A stretch of 22,717 bases of DNA, taken from contig CAZQKL010000020.1 of NCBI GenBank assembly GCA_964593895.1, positions 1 to 22,717 on the forward strand, given 5' to 3'. Of this stretch, positions 1 through 7,422 are shown in pieces (position 1 is the stretch's first letter; every line of letters begins with the position of its first letter). Under the pieces are notes generated by a model. The model was not told where the DNA came from. It saw only the letters and a program-made list of their open reading frames with translations, and did not search any database. The position numbers and the translations under genes are program-made. The stretch comes from CAZQKL01 sp964593895 [NCBI: uncultured bacterium] (GTDB taxonomy: Bacteria > DYJV01).

Positions 1-77
1 CCTTTTTCATCAAAAACCCAGCATCCTTCACCTCTTATAAATTTTACATTTTTCATTTTATATGTATTTGCAAGCAT
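1..77 (-). CDS. argD: Class III aminotransferase, ArgD-like (5' end only)
   Basis: Only the first 25 codons are in the window; the gene continues past base 1. The ATG is at 77-75, one base after the ruvB stop, with a GGAG ribosome site inside the last codons of ruvB. The peptide begins MLANTYKMKNVKFIRGEGCW and continues VFDEK. This matches the start of acetylornithine/succinyldiaminopimelate aminotransferases, where an N-T-Y stretch precedes F-x-R-G-E-G-C and then a (D)xxG. Those are PLP enzymes converting N-acetylglutamate semialdehyde to N-acetylornithine in arginine synthesis. The call rests on this short motif; other class III aminotransferases start similarly. A possible N-acetylglutamate synthase lies at 16753-17205, so the organism probably makes arginine. 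Confidence 0.6.
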   Translation of the reverse strand, partial: MLANTYKMKNVKFIRGEGCWVFDEK

Positions 78-78
78 T

Positions 79-1086
79 TTAATCTCCATCAAAAATTGTT
101 TTTGGTTTTTTTAAATTTTTTGCAAAGTATTTAAAAGCAAGGGGTGTTACAACTCTTCCCCTTGGAGTTCTTTTTAAAAAACCTATTTGAATTAAATATG
201 GCTCATATAAGTCTTCAATTGTGTCTTTTTCCTCATCAAGATATGTTGAAATTGTGTCAATTCCAACTGGACCTCCATCAAATTTTTCAATTAAAGCAAG
301 TAAAAACTTCCTATCCATGCTGTCAAGCCCTTTAGCATCTATATCTAACATGTTTAATGCATAATCTGCAATTTTTTTATCAATTATTCCATTTCCATGC
401 ACTTCTGCATAGTCTCTAACTCTTTTTAAAAGTTTATTTGCAATTCTTGGTGTTCCTCTTGACCGTTTAGCTATTTCCTCTGCACCATTATCATCAATTT
501 TTATTCTTAAAATTTTTGCACTTCTTTTAATAATTTTCACCAAATCTTCTTTTGAATAATATTCTAATCTACCAATATAACCAAATCTATCTCTTAAAGG
601 TGAAGTGAGTAATCCTGCCCTTGTAGTTGCTCCAATTAAAGTAAACTTATTTAGTTTTAATTTTATTGTTCTTGCAGTTGGTCCCTGTCCTATTATTACA
701 TCAATTGCATAGTCTTCCATTGCAGGATAGAGCATTTCTTCAACAACTCTATTCATCCTATGAATTTCATCAATGAATAAAACTTCTCTATCTTTTAAAT
801 TTGTTAAAATTGCTGCTAAATCAGCTCCTCTTTCAAGAACAGGACCTGAAGTTGTAATAATTTTTACTCCAAGTTCATTTGCTATAATTGTTGCAAGAGT
901 TGTTTTGCCAAGTCCAGGGGGACCGTAAAATAAAATGTGGTCAAGAGCTTCTTCTCTTTTTTTAGCTGCTAAAATAAAAGTTTTTAAATTTTCTTTTAAT
1001 TTTTCCTGACCAATAAAATCTTTTAACTTTTTTGGCCTTATGGTTTCTTCAAATTCTTTATCTTTTTCCAAAAAGTTTTTTTTCAT
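79..1086 (-). CDS. ruvB: Holliday junction branch migration helicase RuvB
   Basis: AAA+ motor that, with RuvA, drives branch migration of Holliday junctions during recombinational repair in the cytoplasm. The 335-residue length is normal. Walker A (GPPGLGKTT) is at residues 55-63, Walker B (DEIH) at 106-109, a sensor-type GATTRAG follows, and the arginine-finger segment LRDRFGY sits after it. The C-terminal winged helix ends in the typical RTPRGRVVT stretch. The start overlaps the end of ruvA by 4 bp, implying translational coupling, and the gene ends one base before the ArgD-like ORF. It is intact. Confidence 0.97.
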   Translation of the reverse strand: MKKNFLEKDKEFEETIRPKKLKDFIGQEKLKENLKTFILAAKKREEALDHILFYGPPGLGKTTLATIIANELGVKIITTSGPVLERGADLAAILTNLKDREVLFIDEIHRMNRVVEEMLYPAMEDYAIDVIIGQGPTARTIKLKLNKFTLIGATTRAGLLTSPLRDRFGYIGRLEYYSKEDLVKIIKRSAKILRIKIDDNGAEEIAKRSRGTPRIANKLLKRVRDYAEVHGNGIIDKKIADYALNMLDIDAKGLDSMDRKFLLALIEKFDGGPVGIDTISTYLDEEKDTIEDLYEPYLIQIGFLKRTPRGRVVTPLAFKYFAKNLKKPKTIFDGD

Positions 1087-1649
1087 TTATAAATCTCTTT
1101 AAATGCAAGTTTTAAAAGATTTTCAATAGGCTCATCTTTATGTTTTTTTGTTATTTTTTCAGCTATATTTTCTATTTCATTTCTTTTAAAACCAAGATTT
1201 ATTAAAGCACTTATTAGCTCTTCTTTCATGCTGGATGAATATTTTTCTCTTATTTCAAATTTATCTTTTAAGTCAATGCAAATTCTTTCTGCTGTTTTCT
1301 TACCAATTCCAGGAATTGAAGAAAGTAGTTTTATATTATTTTCCTTTATTGCAGAAATTAATTTTTCTACATCAATCCCTGAAAGAATTATGCAGGAAAG
1401 TTTTGCTCCAATTTTTGGAACTTTCATAAGTTTTTTAAAAACCTCTTGCTCTTTTTCTGTTAAAAAACCGTAAAGTTCAATCACATTTTCTCTTGAAACT
1501 GTTGTGATATATAACTGAACATCATCATTTAAATTTAAATGAGTAAGAGTTGATAATGGCATATAAACTAAATACCCAACCCCATTTACATCAATAATTG
1601 CAGAATCTATATTTTTTTTTATAACTTTACCTTTTAAATATGCAATCAT
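1083..1649 (-). CDS. ruvA: Holliday junction DNA helicase subunit RuvA
   Basis: Tetrameric junction-binding protein that holds the four-way junction flat and loads RuvB. The 188 residues have the family order: an N-terminal OB-fold domain starting MIAYLKGKV with the V-N-G-V-G-Y motif near 22-27, a central helix-hairpin-helix region with [11 protein letters not shown], and a small C-terminal RuvB-contacting domain ([13 protein letters not shown]). The start lies inside the last codons of ruvC (23 bp overlap) and the end overlaps ruvB by 4 bp, so ruvC-ruvA-ruvB are very likely cotranslated. Length is slightly below the usual ~190-205. Confidence 0.96.
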   Translation of the reverse strand: MIAYLKGKVIKKNIDSAIIDVNGVGYLVYMPLSTLTHLNLNDDVQLYITTVSRENVIELYGFLTEKEQEVFKKLMKVPKIGAKLSCIILSGIDVEKLISAIKENNIKLLSSIPGIGKKTAERICIDLKDKFEIREKYSSSMKEELISALINLGFKRNEIENIAEKITKKHKDEPIENLLKLAFKEIYK

Positions 1650-2112
1650 TATTTACAATATGACAATAGGCAATTGCAATTGCATCACATTCATCAGCAC
1701 TTTTCTTTTCATTTAAATTATCAATTATATTTGGTAACATTTTCCTTATTTCATCTTTTGTTGCTCTACCATAACCTGTTATACTTAATTTTATTGAAGT
1801 TGGTGAGTATTCAAAAGTATCTAATTTTAAATGGGATGCAGCAAGGAAAATAATTCCCTTAACATATCCCAATTTTATTGTGCTTTTTGTGTTTTTTGCA
1901 ACAAAAACATCCTCTAACGCAACTGCATCTGGTTTATATCTTTTGCCTATTTCAATTATTTTTTCATAAATTTTTGATAGTTTCAACTGAATATTTTTAT
2001 ATTTTCTTAAATCAATTATTCCACTTTGAATATAAATTATTTTATCATTCTTTTTTTCTAAGATACCAAAACCAGTAATATTTGTCCCAGGGTCAAAACC
2101 AATAATTTTCAT
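1627..2112 (-). CDS. ruvC: Holliday junction resolvase RuvC
   Basis: Endonuclease that makes paired nicks in Holliday junctions bound by RuvAB. The 161-residue protein keeps the four acidic metal ligands of the RNase H-like fold: D7 in the FDPGTNITG motif, E67 in the A-L-E-D-V-F strand, and the pair D140/D143 in S-A-D-E-C-D-A-I-A-I-A. Its stop falls inside the ruvA coding region, and its ATG shares one base with the yebC stop (TAATG arrangement). Intact and normal in size. Confidence 0.96.
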   Translation of the reverse strand: MKIIGFDPGTNITGFGILEKKNDKIIYIQSGIIDLRKYKNIQLKLSKIYEKIIEIGKRYKPDAVALEDVFVAKNTKSTIKLGYVKGIIFLAASHLKLDTFEYSPTSIKLSITGYGRATKDEIRKMLPNIIDNLNEKKSADECDAIAIAYCHIVNNDCIFKR

Positions 2113-2864
2113 TAAGCTGAAAGTTTTTCTAAAAGAGCATCATCCATTTCAAAATTTGAATAAACATTTTGCACATCATCATTATCCTCAAGTTTTTCCA
2201 TAAGTTTTAGAAGCTTACCTGCATTCTCTTCATCAACTTTAACAGTATTTTTAGGTTTCATTGTAAGTTTTGCATGGGTAATCTTATAACCTTTTTCTTC
2301 AAGAGCTTTTTTTACTTTTTCAAAATCTTCTGGAACTGTAATTATTTCATATACTTTTTCATCACTATCATCCATATCTTCAGCTCCTGCTTCTATTGCA
2401 TCCTCAAATAATTTTTCATAATCAACATCTTCTTTATTGATTTGGATTATACCTTTTTTTTCAAAAATCCAAGATACACATCCAGCTTCTCCTAAATTAC
2501 CACCATGTTTTGAAAAAATATGCCTAATTTCAGATGCTGTTCTATTTTTATTATCTGTTAAAACTTCCACTAATATTGCTACACCACCTGGGCCATAACC
2601 TTCGTAAATAACTTCTTCATAATTTTCACTCTCAATTTCTCCTGTGCCTTTTTTAATTGCTCTTTCAATATTTTCTTTTGGCATATTATGTTCTTTTGCA
2701 AGGGCAATAACTGCTCTTAGTCGTGGATTATGTTCTGGATCACCACCACCTTGTCTTGCTGCAACAATAATTTCTCTTATTAATTTTGTAAAAATTTTCC
2801 CTCTCTTTGCATCCTGAGCCTGTTTTCTATATTTTATATTTGCCCATTTACTATGTCCAGCCAT
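2112..2864 (-). CDS. yebC: YebC/PmpR family protein
   Basis: Member of the widespread YebC/PmpR/TACO1 family; some members are transcriptional regulators and others help ribosomes translate polyproline stretches. The 250-residue protein starts with the signature [14 protein letters not shown] and contains the R-Q-G-G-G-D-P and [10 protein letters not shown] family motifs. An AGAGGTGAG ribosome site precedes the ATG. It sits directly upstream of ruvC, a common bacterial arrangement, and 21 bp downstream of the metallo-beta-lactamase-fold gene, so all probably share one transcript. Which of the two family roles applies cannot be told from sequence. Confidence 0.95.
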   Translation of the reverse strand: MAGHSKWANIKYRKQAQDAKRGKIFTKLIREIIVAARQGGGDPEHNPRLRAVIALAKEHNMPKENIERAIKKGTGEIESENYEEVIYEGYGPGGVAILVEVLTDNKNRTASEIRHIFSKHGGNLGEAGCVSWIFEKKGIIQINKEDVDYEKLFEDAIEAGAEDMDDSDEKVYEIITVPEDFEKVKKALEEKGYKITHAKLTMKPKNTVKVDEENAGKLLKLMEKLEDNDDVQNVYSNFEMDDALLEKLSA

Positions 2865-2885
2865 AATCTCACCTCTTTAAAATTT

Positions 2886-3722
2886 TTAAACTTCTAATAC
2901 TGCACCAACTCCTGCAAAAAAGAATTTATCTTTTAACATATTAGCTAAAATTGAACTAACAGCTAATCCTGTGCAGTGTGAGGCTCCCAATTTTTGAATG
3001 TTATATTTTTCAATAATTTCAAGAGTTTTATTTAATTGTTTTTCATTGGCAAATCCAAGATGAGTTCCACCTACGACTGCATATATCTTTTCTTTTCCTG
3101 TTTTTTCAATAAAATAATTTAAAATATTAACTATTCCTGCATGTGCACATCCAAGAATTATAACAAGACCTTTATCAGTATCTATAGCCATTGAAAAATC
3201 ATCTATTATTGTATCCTGAATTTTTTCTCCATTTTCATTAATAATTTTCATATCAGGATCAATCATTTCATAATCAGGATCTCTTGGAACTTCTCCAGAA
3301 ATATATATACCTTTTTTAACTTCAGTGAAATCTTTAATAAATTCAAATTTAGCTCCAAGAGTTTCAAGAAATTCTTTCCTGAATGGAATTCCAATGAATT
3401 TTGGTGGCATATTAGGTCTTAGCCAGTATCTATTTGCAAAAATATTTTCATGAGCGTAAATTTTTAAAGGTGATTTTATAGTCAAAAGAGATGGAATACC
3501 AAGAGTGTGGTCATAATGACCATGGGAGATGCATAAAAAATCAATTTTTTTCAAATCTATTCCTAAAACATTTGCATTATTTATTAATCCTTTTCCTTGT
3601 CCTGTATCAAATAGGAAATTTCCATTTTCAGTTTCAATGTATGCTGAAAAACCATGCTCTCCAATTACTCCAAAAGGAGTAACTACACTATTTTCGCATA
3701 AAACTGTTAATTTTACTTTCAT
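2886..3722 (-). CDS. Metallo-beta-lactamase-fold hydrolase, MJ0301-like
   Basis: A 278-residue stand-alone metallo-beta-lactamase-fold protein. The metal-binding motif HGHYDH is at 67-72, preceded by L-F-D-T-G; later ligand regions are G-C-A-H-A-G, G-G-T-H-L and A-S-H-C-T-G. The pattern matches the group often annotated as 7,8-dihydropterin-6-yl-methyl-aminobenzene ribofuranoside phosphate synthase-like (from the archaeal methanopterin enzyme), but bacterial members are largely uncharacterised, so the substrate is unknown. I place the start at the ATG at 3722-3720, which has GGAGG at 3732-3728, rather than a TTG four codons upstream that would lie within that ribosome site. First gene of the yebC-ruvCAB transcript. 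Confidence 0.85.
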   Translation of the reverse strand: MKVKLTVLCENSVVTPFGVIGEHGFSAYIETENGNFLFDTGQGKGLINNANVLGIDLKKIDFLCISHGHYDHTLGIPSLLTIKSPLKIYAHENIFANRYWLRPNMPPKFIGIPFRKEFLETLGAKFEFIKDFTEVKKGIYISGEVPRDPDYEMIDPDMKIINENGEKIQDTIIDDFSMAIDTDKGLVIILGCAHAGIVNILNYFIEKTGKEKIYAVVGGTHLGFANEKQLNKTLEIIEKYNIQKLGASHCTGLAVSSILANMLKDKFFFAGVGAVLEV

Positions 3723-3753
3723 AATTACCTCCAAAATATAAAATCTTATTTTA

Positions 3754-3782
3754 TATTTAACAGATTATTAGCATAAATTCAA
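3754..3782 (-). promoter_or_regulatory. Putative sigma-70-type promoter for the MBL-yebC-ruvCAB unit
   Basis: Reading the minus strand, TTGAAT (3782-3777) is followed after 17 bases by TAAATA (3759-3754). The predicted start of transcription near 3746 leaves a short leader before the GGAGG at 3732-3728. In such AT-rich DNA near-matches are frequent, but the position between two divergent genes supports the call. Confidence 0.4.
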
Positions 3783-3794
3783 TAAAATAAATTG

Positions 3795-3822
3795 TTGACA
3801 TTTAAATGATAAGTGATATATA
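3795..3822 (+). promoter_or_regulatory. Putative sigma-70-type promoter for the LysM lipoprotein gene
   Basis: A perfect TTGACA (3795-3800) is followed after 16 bases by TATATA (3817-3822); TATACA at 3819-3824, spacing 18, is an alternative. Transcription would start near 3829, about 30 bases before the ATG at 3860. This excludes the longer reading frame that would start at 3806, inside the promoter. Confidence 0.6.
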
Positions 3823-3859
3823 CAGTTCAATAACCAAAATAAATTTAAGGAGTGAGCTC

Positions 3860-4339
3860 ATGAAAGCGGGAAAAAAATTAATTCTCTTACTTGTTTTATC
3901 AGCATTTCTATTTTCTGCCTGCTGTAAAAAGGAGATTAAAAAGCAAGCTGTTGTTCCTCCACAACCAAAAAAAGTTGAAAAACAGGTAGCTGTTGAAAAG
4001 TCAAAACCAGTGGTAGAAAAACCAAAACCTGTTGAAAAGCCTAAAATGGAAGTAAAGGAAGTTAAGCCTGCTCCTAAACCAAAACCAACTCTTCCAACCT
4101 TTCATGTAGTTAAAAAAGGTGAATGTTTATGGATAATTGCAAGTTATAAAGAGATCTATAATGATCCATTTATGTGGCCACTGATTTACAGGGCAAATAA
4201 AGATAAAATAAGAGATCCAGACCTTATTTTCCCAAAACAGGTATTTAAAATACCAAGAGATTATACAGAAGAAGAGAAGAAAGACGCTATTCATTTTGCA
4301 AAAACAAGAGGTCCTTGGTCTTTATGGGATGGTAAATAA
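3860..4339 (+). CDS. LysM-domain lipoprotein
   Basis: A 159-residue envelope protein. The N-terminus (MKAGKK, then a hydrophobic stretch ending LFSAC-C) is a lipoprotein signal peptide, with the acylated Cys expected at the first C; Phe at -3 is less common than Leu. A Lys/Pro/Glu/Val-rich linker of about 50 residues (repeated K-P-V-E-K-P elements) spans the periplasm or reaches peptidoglycan. A C-terminal LysM-type module follows (F-H-V-V-K-K-G-E-C-L-W-I-I-A ... Y-R-A-N ... F-K-I-P), which binds N-acetylglucosamine polymers such as peptidoglycan. The ATG at 3860 has AAGGAG at 3847-3852; an in-frame ATG 54 bp upstream lies in the promoter. Own promoter and hairpin suggest a single-gene transcript. 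Confidence 0.85.
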   Translation: MKAGKKLILLLVLSAFLFSACCKKEIKKQAVVPPQPKKVEKQVAVEKSKPVVEKPKPVEKPKMEVKEVKPAPKPKPTLPTFHVVKKGECLWIIASYKEIYNDPFMWPLIYRANKDKIRDPDLIFPKQVFKIPRDYTEEEKKDAIHFAKTRGPWSLWDGK

Positions 4340-4341
4340 AA

Positions 4342-4357
4342 CCCGGTTTTTGCCGGG
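4342..4357 (+). terminator. Small GC hairpin after the LysM gene, possible terminator
   Basis: CCCGG (4342-4346) and CCGGG (4353-4357) flank a TTTTTG loop, three bases after the stop codon. The downstream ATAATTTTAT is only moderately T-rich on the plus strand. Read on the minus strand the same hairpin is followed by TTTTATTT, so it may act in either direction. In this AT-rich region a 10-base GC stem stands out. It may attenuate rather than fully stop reading into the next gene. Confidence 0.45.
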
Positions 4358-4374
4358 ATAATTTTATAAAATAG

Positions 4375-6018
4375 ATGAAAAAGTTTAAGTTTATTAGTGG
4401 ATTAATAATTATAGTTATTTTGTATATTTTCTATGTAAATTATTATCTCCCTTATAATATTTCAAAATCATTAAAGAAAAATTTTTTCCTCTATTTTAGA
4501 GAAAAAGTAAATTGCTTTAGTATAGAAGAAACCTCATTTTTTCCTCTTTCATATAAAATTAAAAATTTGTCAGGCAAAGATTTTTTTATTAAATCAATAG
4601 AATTTTCGCCATTATTGAAAAAAATTACTATTTTTAATGGAATTTTTGAAAAAAATTTTATAAACAAAGTTAAATTTTTAGTGAAAAATTATCCGTTTTT
4701 AGAGTTTAATTATAGAAAATTAGAATTTATTAATTCATCTATTATTCCAGATTTTGAAATTTACGATGGAGTTTTTAATTTTTCCAAAAATAAATATCTT
4801 CTAACATTTTCAATAATTGGAGGATATAATAATTCAATTTTTAAATTAAAAGGTAATTTAGAAAACAATTTAAATCTTACTGCAGTCAATAATTTTGATA
4901 ATATATCATTTGCTTTTTTATGGAATGATATTTTGAAATTACCAAATCTTAATTTTTCTTTTTTTAAAAATAAAATATCAGGAATTATTAAATATTACGG
5001 TAAATTAGATAATATAACTTCAATTGAAGTAAACGGGATTTTGGGAAATTTTTATAAATTATCTTTTAAATTAAAAAATAGAAAGATTGAAGGAATAATA
5101 AATTCAAAAATTAATTTTAATGGAAATATAAATTCTACCAGAAACTGGAATTTAAATTTTTTTACTAAATGCGATAATTTAAAATTTCCATTTAAAGGAA
5201 GTGACATAATTTTTAAAGAACCTGATATTGCTTATCATATTTCATTTGAAAATGGTAATGAGATGGATATTTTAAAATTAACAACCGCTGAATTAAAGGG
5301 GAATTCAAATCTATATAAGCTTTTTCTTAATTTGTTATCTAAAAAAGATTTTTTGTATTCTTTTTATATAGATAACCTACAAATTGATAATACAACTGTT
5401 AACAATTTTGATGTAAAAATTTCAAGTATAAAAGGGGAAAAATCAATTGAAAAATTTAACTTTCAAATTGATACTGGAAAAGTAATTTTTTCATTTTTAA
5501 AAAATGATGAAAATACACAAATAGCACTTAATATGAAAAATGTAGACATTGAAAAATTAGTGAAATTTTTACTGAATAAACAAATTGGAATTGATGGAAA
5601 ATTTAATATTTTATTAATTGCAAACAGTAAACAAAATAAAATTTTAAATGCTAAAGGTCTTCTTTTTGGAAGTGATTTAAGAATCTATGGTATAAAATTT
5701 GAAAAATTAAATGAAATATTTAAAAATAGCGATATTTTTAATTTAAATTTAATTGGTTCTAAAAATATAACAATAGATAATTCTACATATTTTGGTTATT
5801 TAAAAGGAAATATCTCATCAAATGATGGAGTTTTTATGTTAAAAGATATTTTTTTAAAATCTGATAATTTTATAATGAAACTAAATGGAAAATATGATTT
5901 AAACGATTTATACAATTTAATTTTAACTGGAAAATATTACTCCCAAGATTTAAATTCAAAAGATATTATCATTAATTTTAATTTTAAAGACAAATTTATC
6001 CAATTTATTGGGAAATAA
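4375..6018 (+). CDS. AsmA-like envelope protein
   Basis: A 547-residue protein with one N-terminal membrane segment (about residues 5-24) followed by a long periplasmic region rich in alternating beta-strand sequence. The C-terminal part (about 400-547) reads like the AsmA C-terminal repeat: a G-K-F-N-I-L-L-I-A segment, an L-N-A-K-G-L-L-F-G-S-D-L-R-I-Y-G-I segment, then a G-N-I-S-S-N-D-G-V-F stretch leading into D-I-F-L-K-S-D-N-F and a G-K-Y-D-L turn. AsmA/TamB/YhdP proteins form hydrophobic grooves and are implicated in lipid transport to the outer membrane. Recognition is by pattern, not strict motif, and the N-terminal half is not assignable. No clear ribosome site precedes the ATG. It is followed without a gap by cvpA. 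Confidence 0.6.
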   Translation: MKKFKFISGLIIIVILYIFYVNYYLPYNISKSLKKNFFLYFREKVNCFSIEETSFFPLSYKIKNLSGKDFFIKSIEFSPLLKKITIFNGIFEKNFINKVKFLVKNYPFLEFNYRKLEFINSSIIPDFEIYDGVFNFSKNKYLLTFSIIGGYNNSIFKLKGNLENNLNLTAVNNFDNISFAFLWNDILKLPNLNFSFFKNKISGIIKYYGKLDNITSIEVNGILGNFYKLSFKLKNRKIEGIINSKINFNGNINSTRNWNLNFFTKCDNLKFPFKGSDIIFKEPDIAYHISFENGNEMDILKLTTAELKGNSNLYKLFLNLLSKKDFLYSFYIDNLQIDNTTVNNFDVKISSIKGEKSIEKFNFQIDTGKVIFSFLKNDENTQIALNMKNVDIEKLVKFLLNKQIGIDGKFNILLIANSKQNKILNAKGLLFGSDLRIYGIKFEKLNEIFKNSDIFNLNLIGSKNITIDNSTYFGYLKGNISSNDGVFMLKDIFLKSDNFIMKLNGKYDLNDLYNLILTGKYYSQDLNSKDIIINFNFKDKFIQFIGK

Positions 6019-6477
6019 ATGAACGGTTTTGATATATTAATTGCTGTAATTTCTCTTTTTTTCATCATTAGAGGATGGATTAAAGGATTTATTTTAGAAT
6101 TTTTCCATTTACTTGCTATTTTTATTTCATTATTTTTATCATTTAAATTTTATATTCTCCTTTCAAAATTCTTTTTAAAATATGTAAATTATGGAAAGGA
6201 ATTTGTTAATATTTCTTCTTTTTTAATTGTTTTCCTTGCATCATATTTAGTTATTTTTCTTATAAGAAAATATCTTTTACCTGTGGAAAAAATTTCTTTA
6301 TTAAAAATAATAGATAAAATTTTAGGTGCTATTACAGGATTTTTAATTTCTGCAATGGTAACTTATGGCATAGGTTATCTTATCATGTTTTTTTATAAAC
6401 CTTTAGTTATTCAACATTCAAAAATTTTTCCATACTATGAGAAAGTTTTAAAAATTCTATTTGAAAAACTTGCTTAA
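6019..6477 (+). CDS. CvpA family inner-membrane protein
   Basis: A 152-residue, very hydrophobic protein with about four membrane segments (roughly 5-23, 29-48, 64-84 and 101-128). The opening N-G-F-D-I-L-I-A-V followed by R-G-W-I-K-G-F-I-L-E matches the CvpA family start (D-x-x-I, then G-x-x-x-G). CvpA is needed for colicin V production in E. coli and for envelope robustness in other species; its molecular function is not settled. The ATG begins immediately after the stop of the AsmA-like gene, implying coupled translation. Confidence 0.85.
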   Translation: MNGFDILIAVISLFFIIRGWIKGFILEFFHLLAIFISLFLSFKFYILLSKFFLKYVNYGKEFVNISSFLIVFLASYLVIFLIRKYLLPVEKISLLKIIDKILGAITGFLISAMVTYGIGYLIMFFYKPLVIQHSKIFPYYEKVLKILFEKLA

Positions 6478-6478
6478 T

Positions 6479-7417
6479 ATGAAAAGAAAAGTAATTTTTT
6501 TATTTTTTTTTCTACTTTATTTCTCTGTGAATTTATTTTCTTCATTAATTTCAATTGAGGCTGAGGGAATAAGTATTTTAACAGATAATATTGATATGTC
6601 AAGAAAATCTGCAATAAAAAATGCTATTGAAAATGGATTAAAAAAAATTGTTGGAAATAGTTATGATAAAATTGAAAATAATGTTTTAGGATATGAAATA
6701 ATAAAAGAGAGTGTTGAAGGGAATTTTTTAAAGGAAAAAATTAAAATTATTCTTGATGATTCTGTGCTTAATTTTAGAAAAAATATAATTACAGTTTTAA
6801 TCGGTTCTTTTTTATCAGATAATTATTCTGAAAAATTAAACGATTATGTAGAAACTATTTTTAAAAAAATTTCCCCCAATTTTTTATTTTTAAGGTTAAA
6901 TGAAATAAAAAAAGAAGAAGAGTTTTTAGAAGAAGCAAGTAAAAAAGATATTGATTATATAATCATTTTAAAAGTGAATGTAGAAAAGATTAAAGAGATA
7001 GCAACACTTAATAAAATTTTTGCAAAAATAAATTGTGAAATTTTTGTATATTCAAAAAAACTTGAATTATTAGCATCTCAGAGTTTTTCAAAAGATATTG
7101 TTTATTCAACTGAAGAGAAATATTTTAAATTAATTTCAAATTTTGTAAAAAATTTTTTGTTAAAAAATTTACAAATTTTTAAAAAGCAAGTTCAAATAAA
7201 AAATAGAATAAAAGTAACCTTATTTTCTCCACCTGATTTTAAGAAAATTTTAAGTTTTATTGAAATTTTAGATAAATACAATTTAAAGTATAATTATGAC
7301 GAAATTTATGGACATACAATAAGTTTTATTATTTTCAATATAACATCAAATCAACTTTATGATATTCTAAAAAGAGAAAATTATATACAAAAAATGCAAA
7401 TAGAAAATTTGGAGTAA
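6479..7417 (+). CDS. Exported protein with FlgT-N-like N-terminal domain
   Basis: A 312-residue protein with a cleavable-looking signal peptide (K-R-K then about 18 hydrophobic residues). The mature start, I-E-A-E-G then D-M-S-R-K-S-A-I-K-N-A-I and G-L-K-K-I-V-G, resembles the N-terminal domain of FlgT and related LPP20-type proteins, where a conserved G and an A-rich helix precede a V-G motif. The rest is a mixed alpha/beta Lys-rich sequence I cannot assign. The ATG at 6479 is preferred over an in-frame TTG at 6461 because it gives a standard signal peptide; it follows the cvpA stop by one base. No flagellar genes are nearby, so a flagellar role is not implied. polA begins 5 bp after it. Confidence 0.55.
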   Translation: MKRKVIFLFFFLLYFSVNLFSSLISIEAEGISILTDNIDMSRKSAIKNAIENGLKKIVGNSYDKIENNVLGYEIIKESVEGNFLKEKIKIILDDSVLNFRKNIITVLIGSFLSDNYSEKLNDYVETIFKKISPNFLFLRLNEIKKEEEFLEEASKKDIDYIIILKVNVEKIKEIATLNKIFAKINCEIFVYSKKLELLASQSFSKDIVYSTEEKYFKLISNFVKNFLLKNLQIFKKQVQIKNRIKVTLFSPPDFKKILSFIEILDKYNLKYNYDEIYGHTISFIIFNITSNQLYDILKRENYIQKMQIENLE

Positions 7418-7422
7418 AGAAA

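Noticed and set aside
3806-3859. Longer N-terminus for the LysM lipoprotein starting at ATG 3806
   Set aside because: That ATG is inside the TTGACA/TATATA promoter; the ATG at 3860 has a good ribosome site and immediately starts a lipoprotein signal peptide.
3960-4090. DNA tandem repeat in the LysM gene
   Set aside because: The K-P-V-E-K-P pattern is a low-complexity protein linker with varied codons, not an exact DNA repeat.
6461-6478. TTG start for the exported FlgT-N-like protein
   Set aside because: It lies inside cvpA, and the ATG at 6479 gives a standard signal peptide directly after the cvpA stop.
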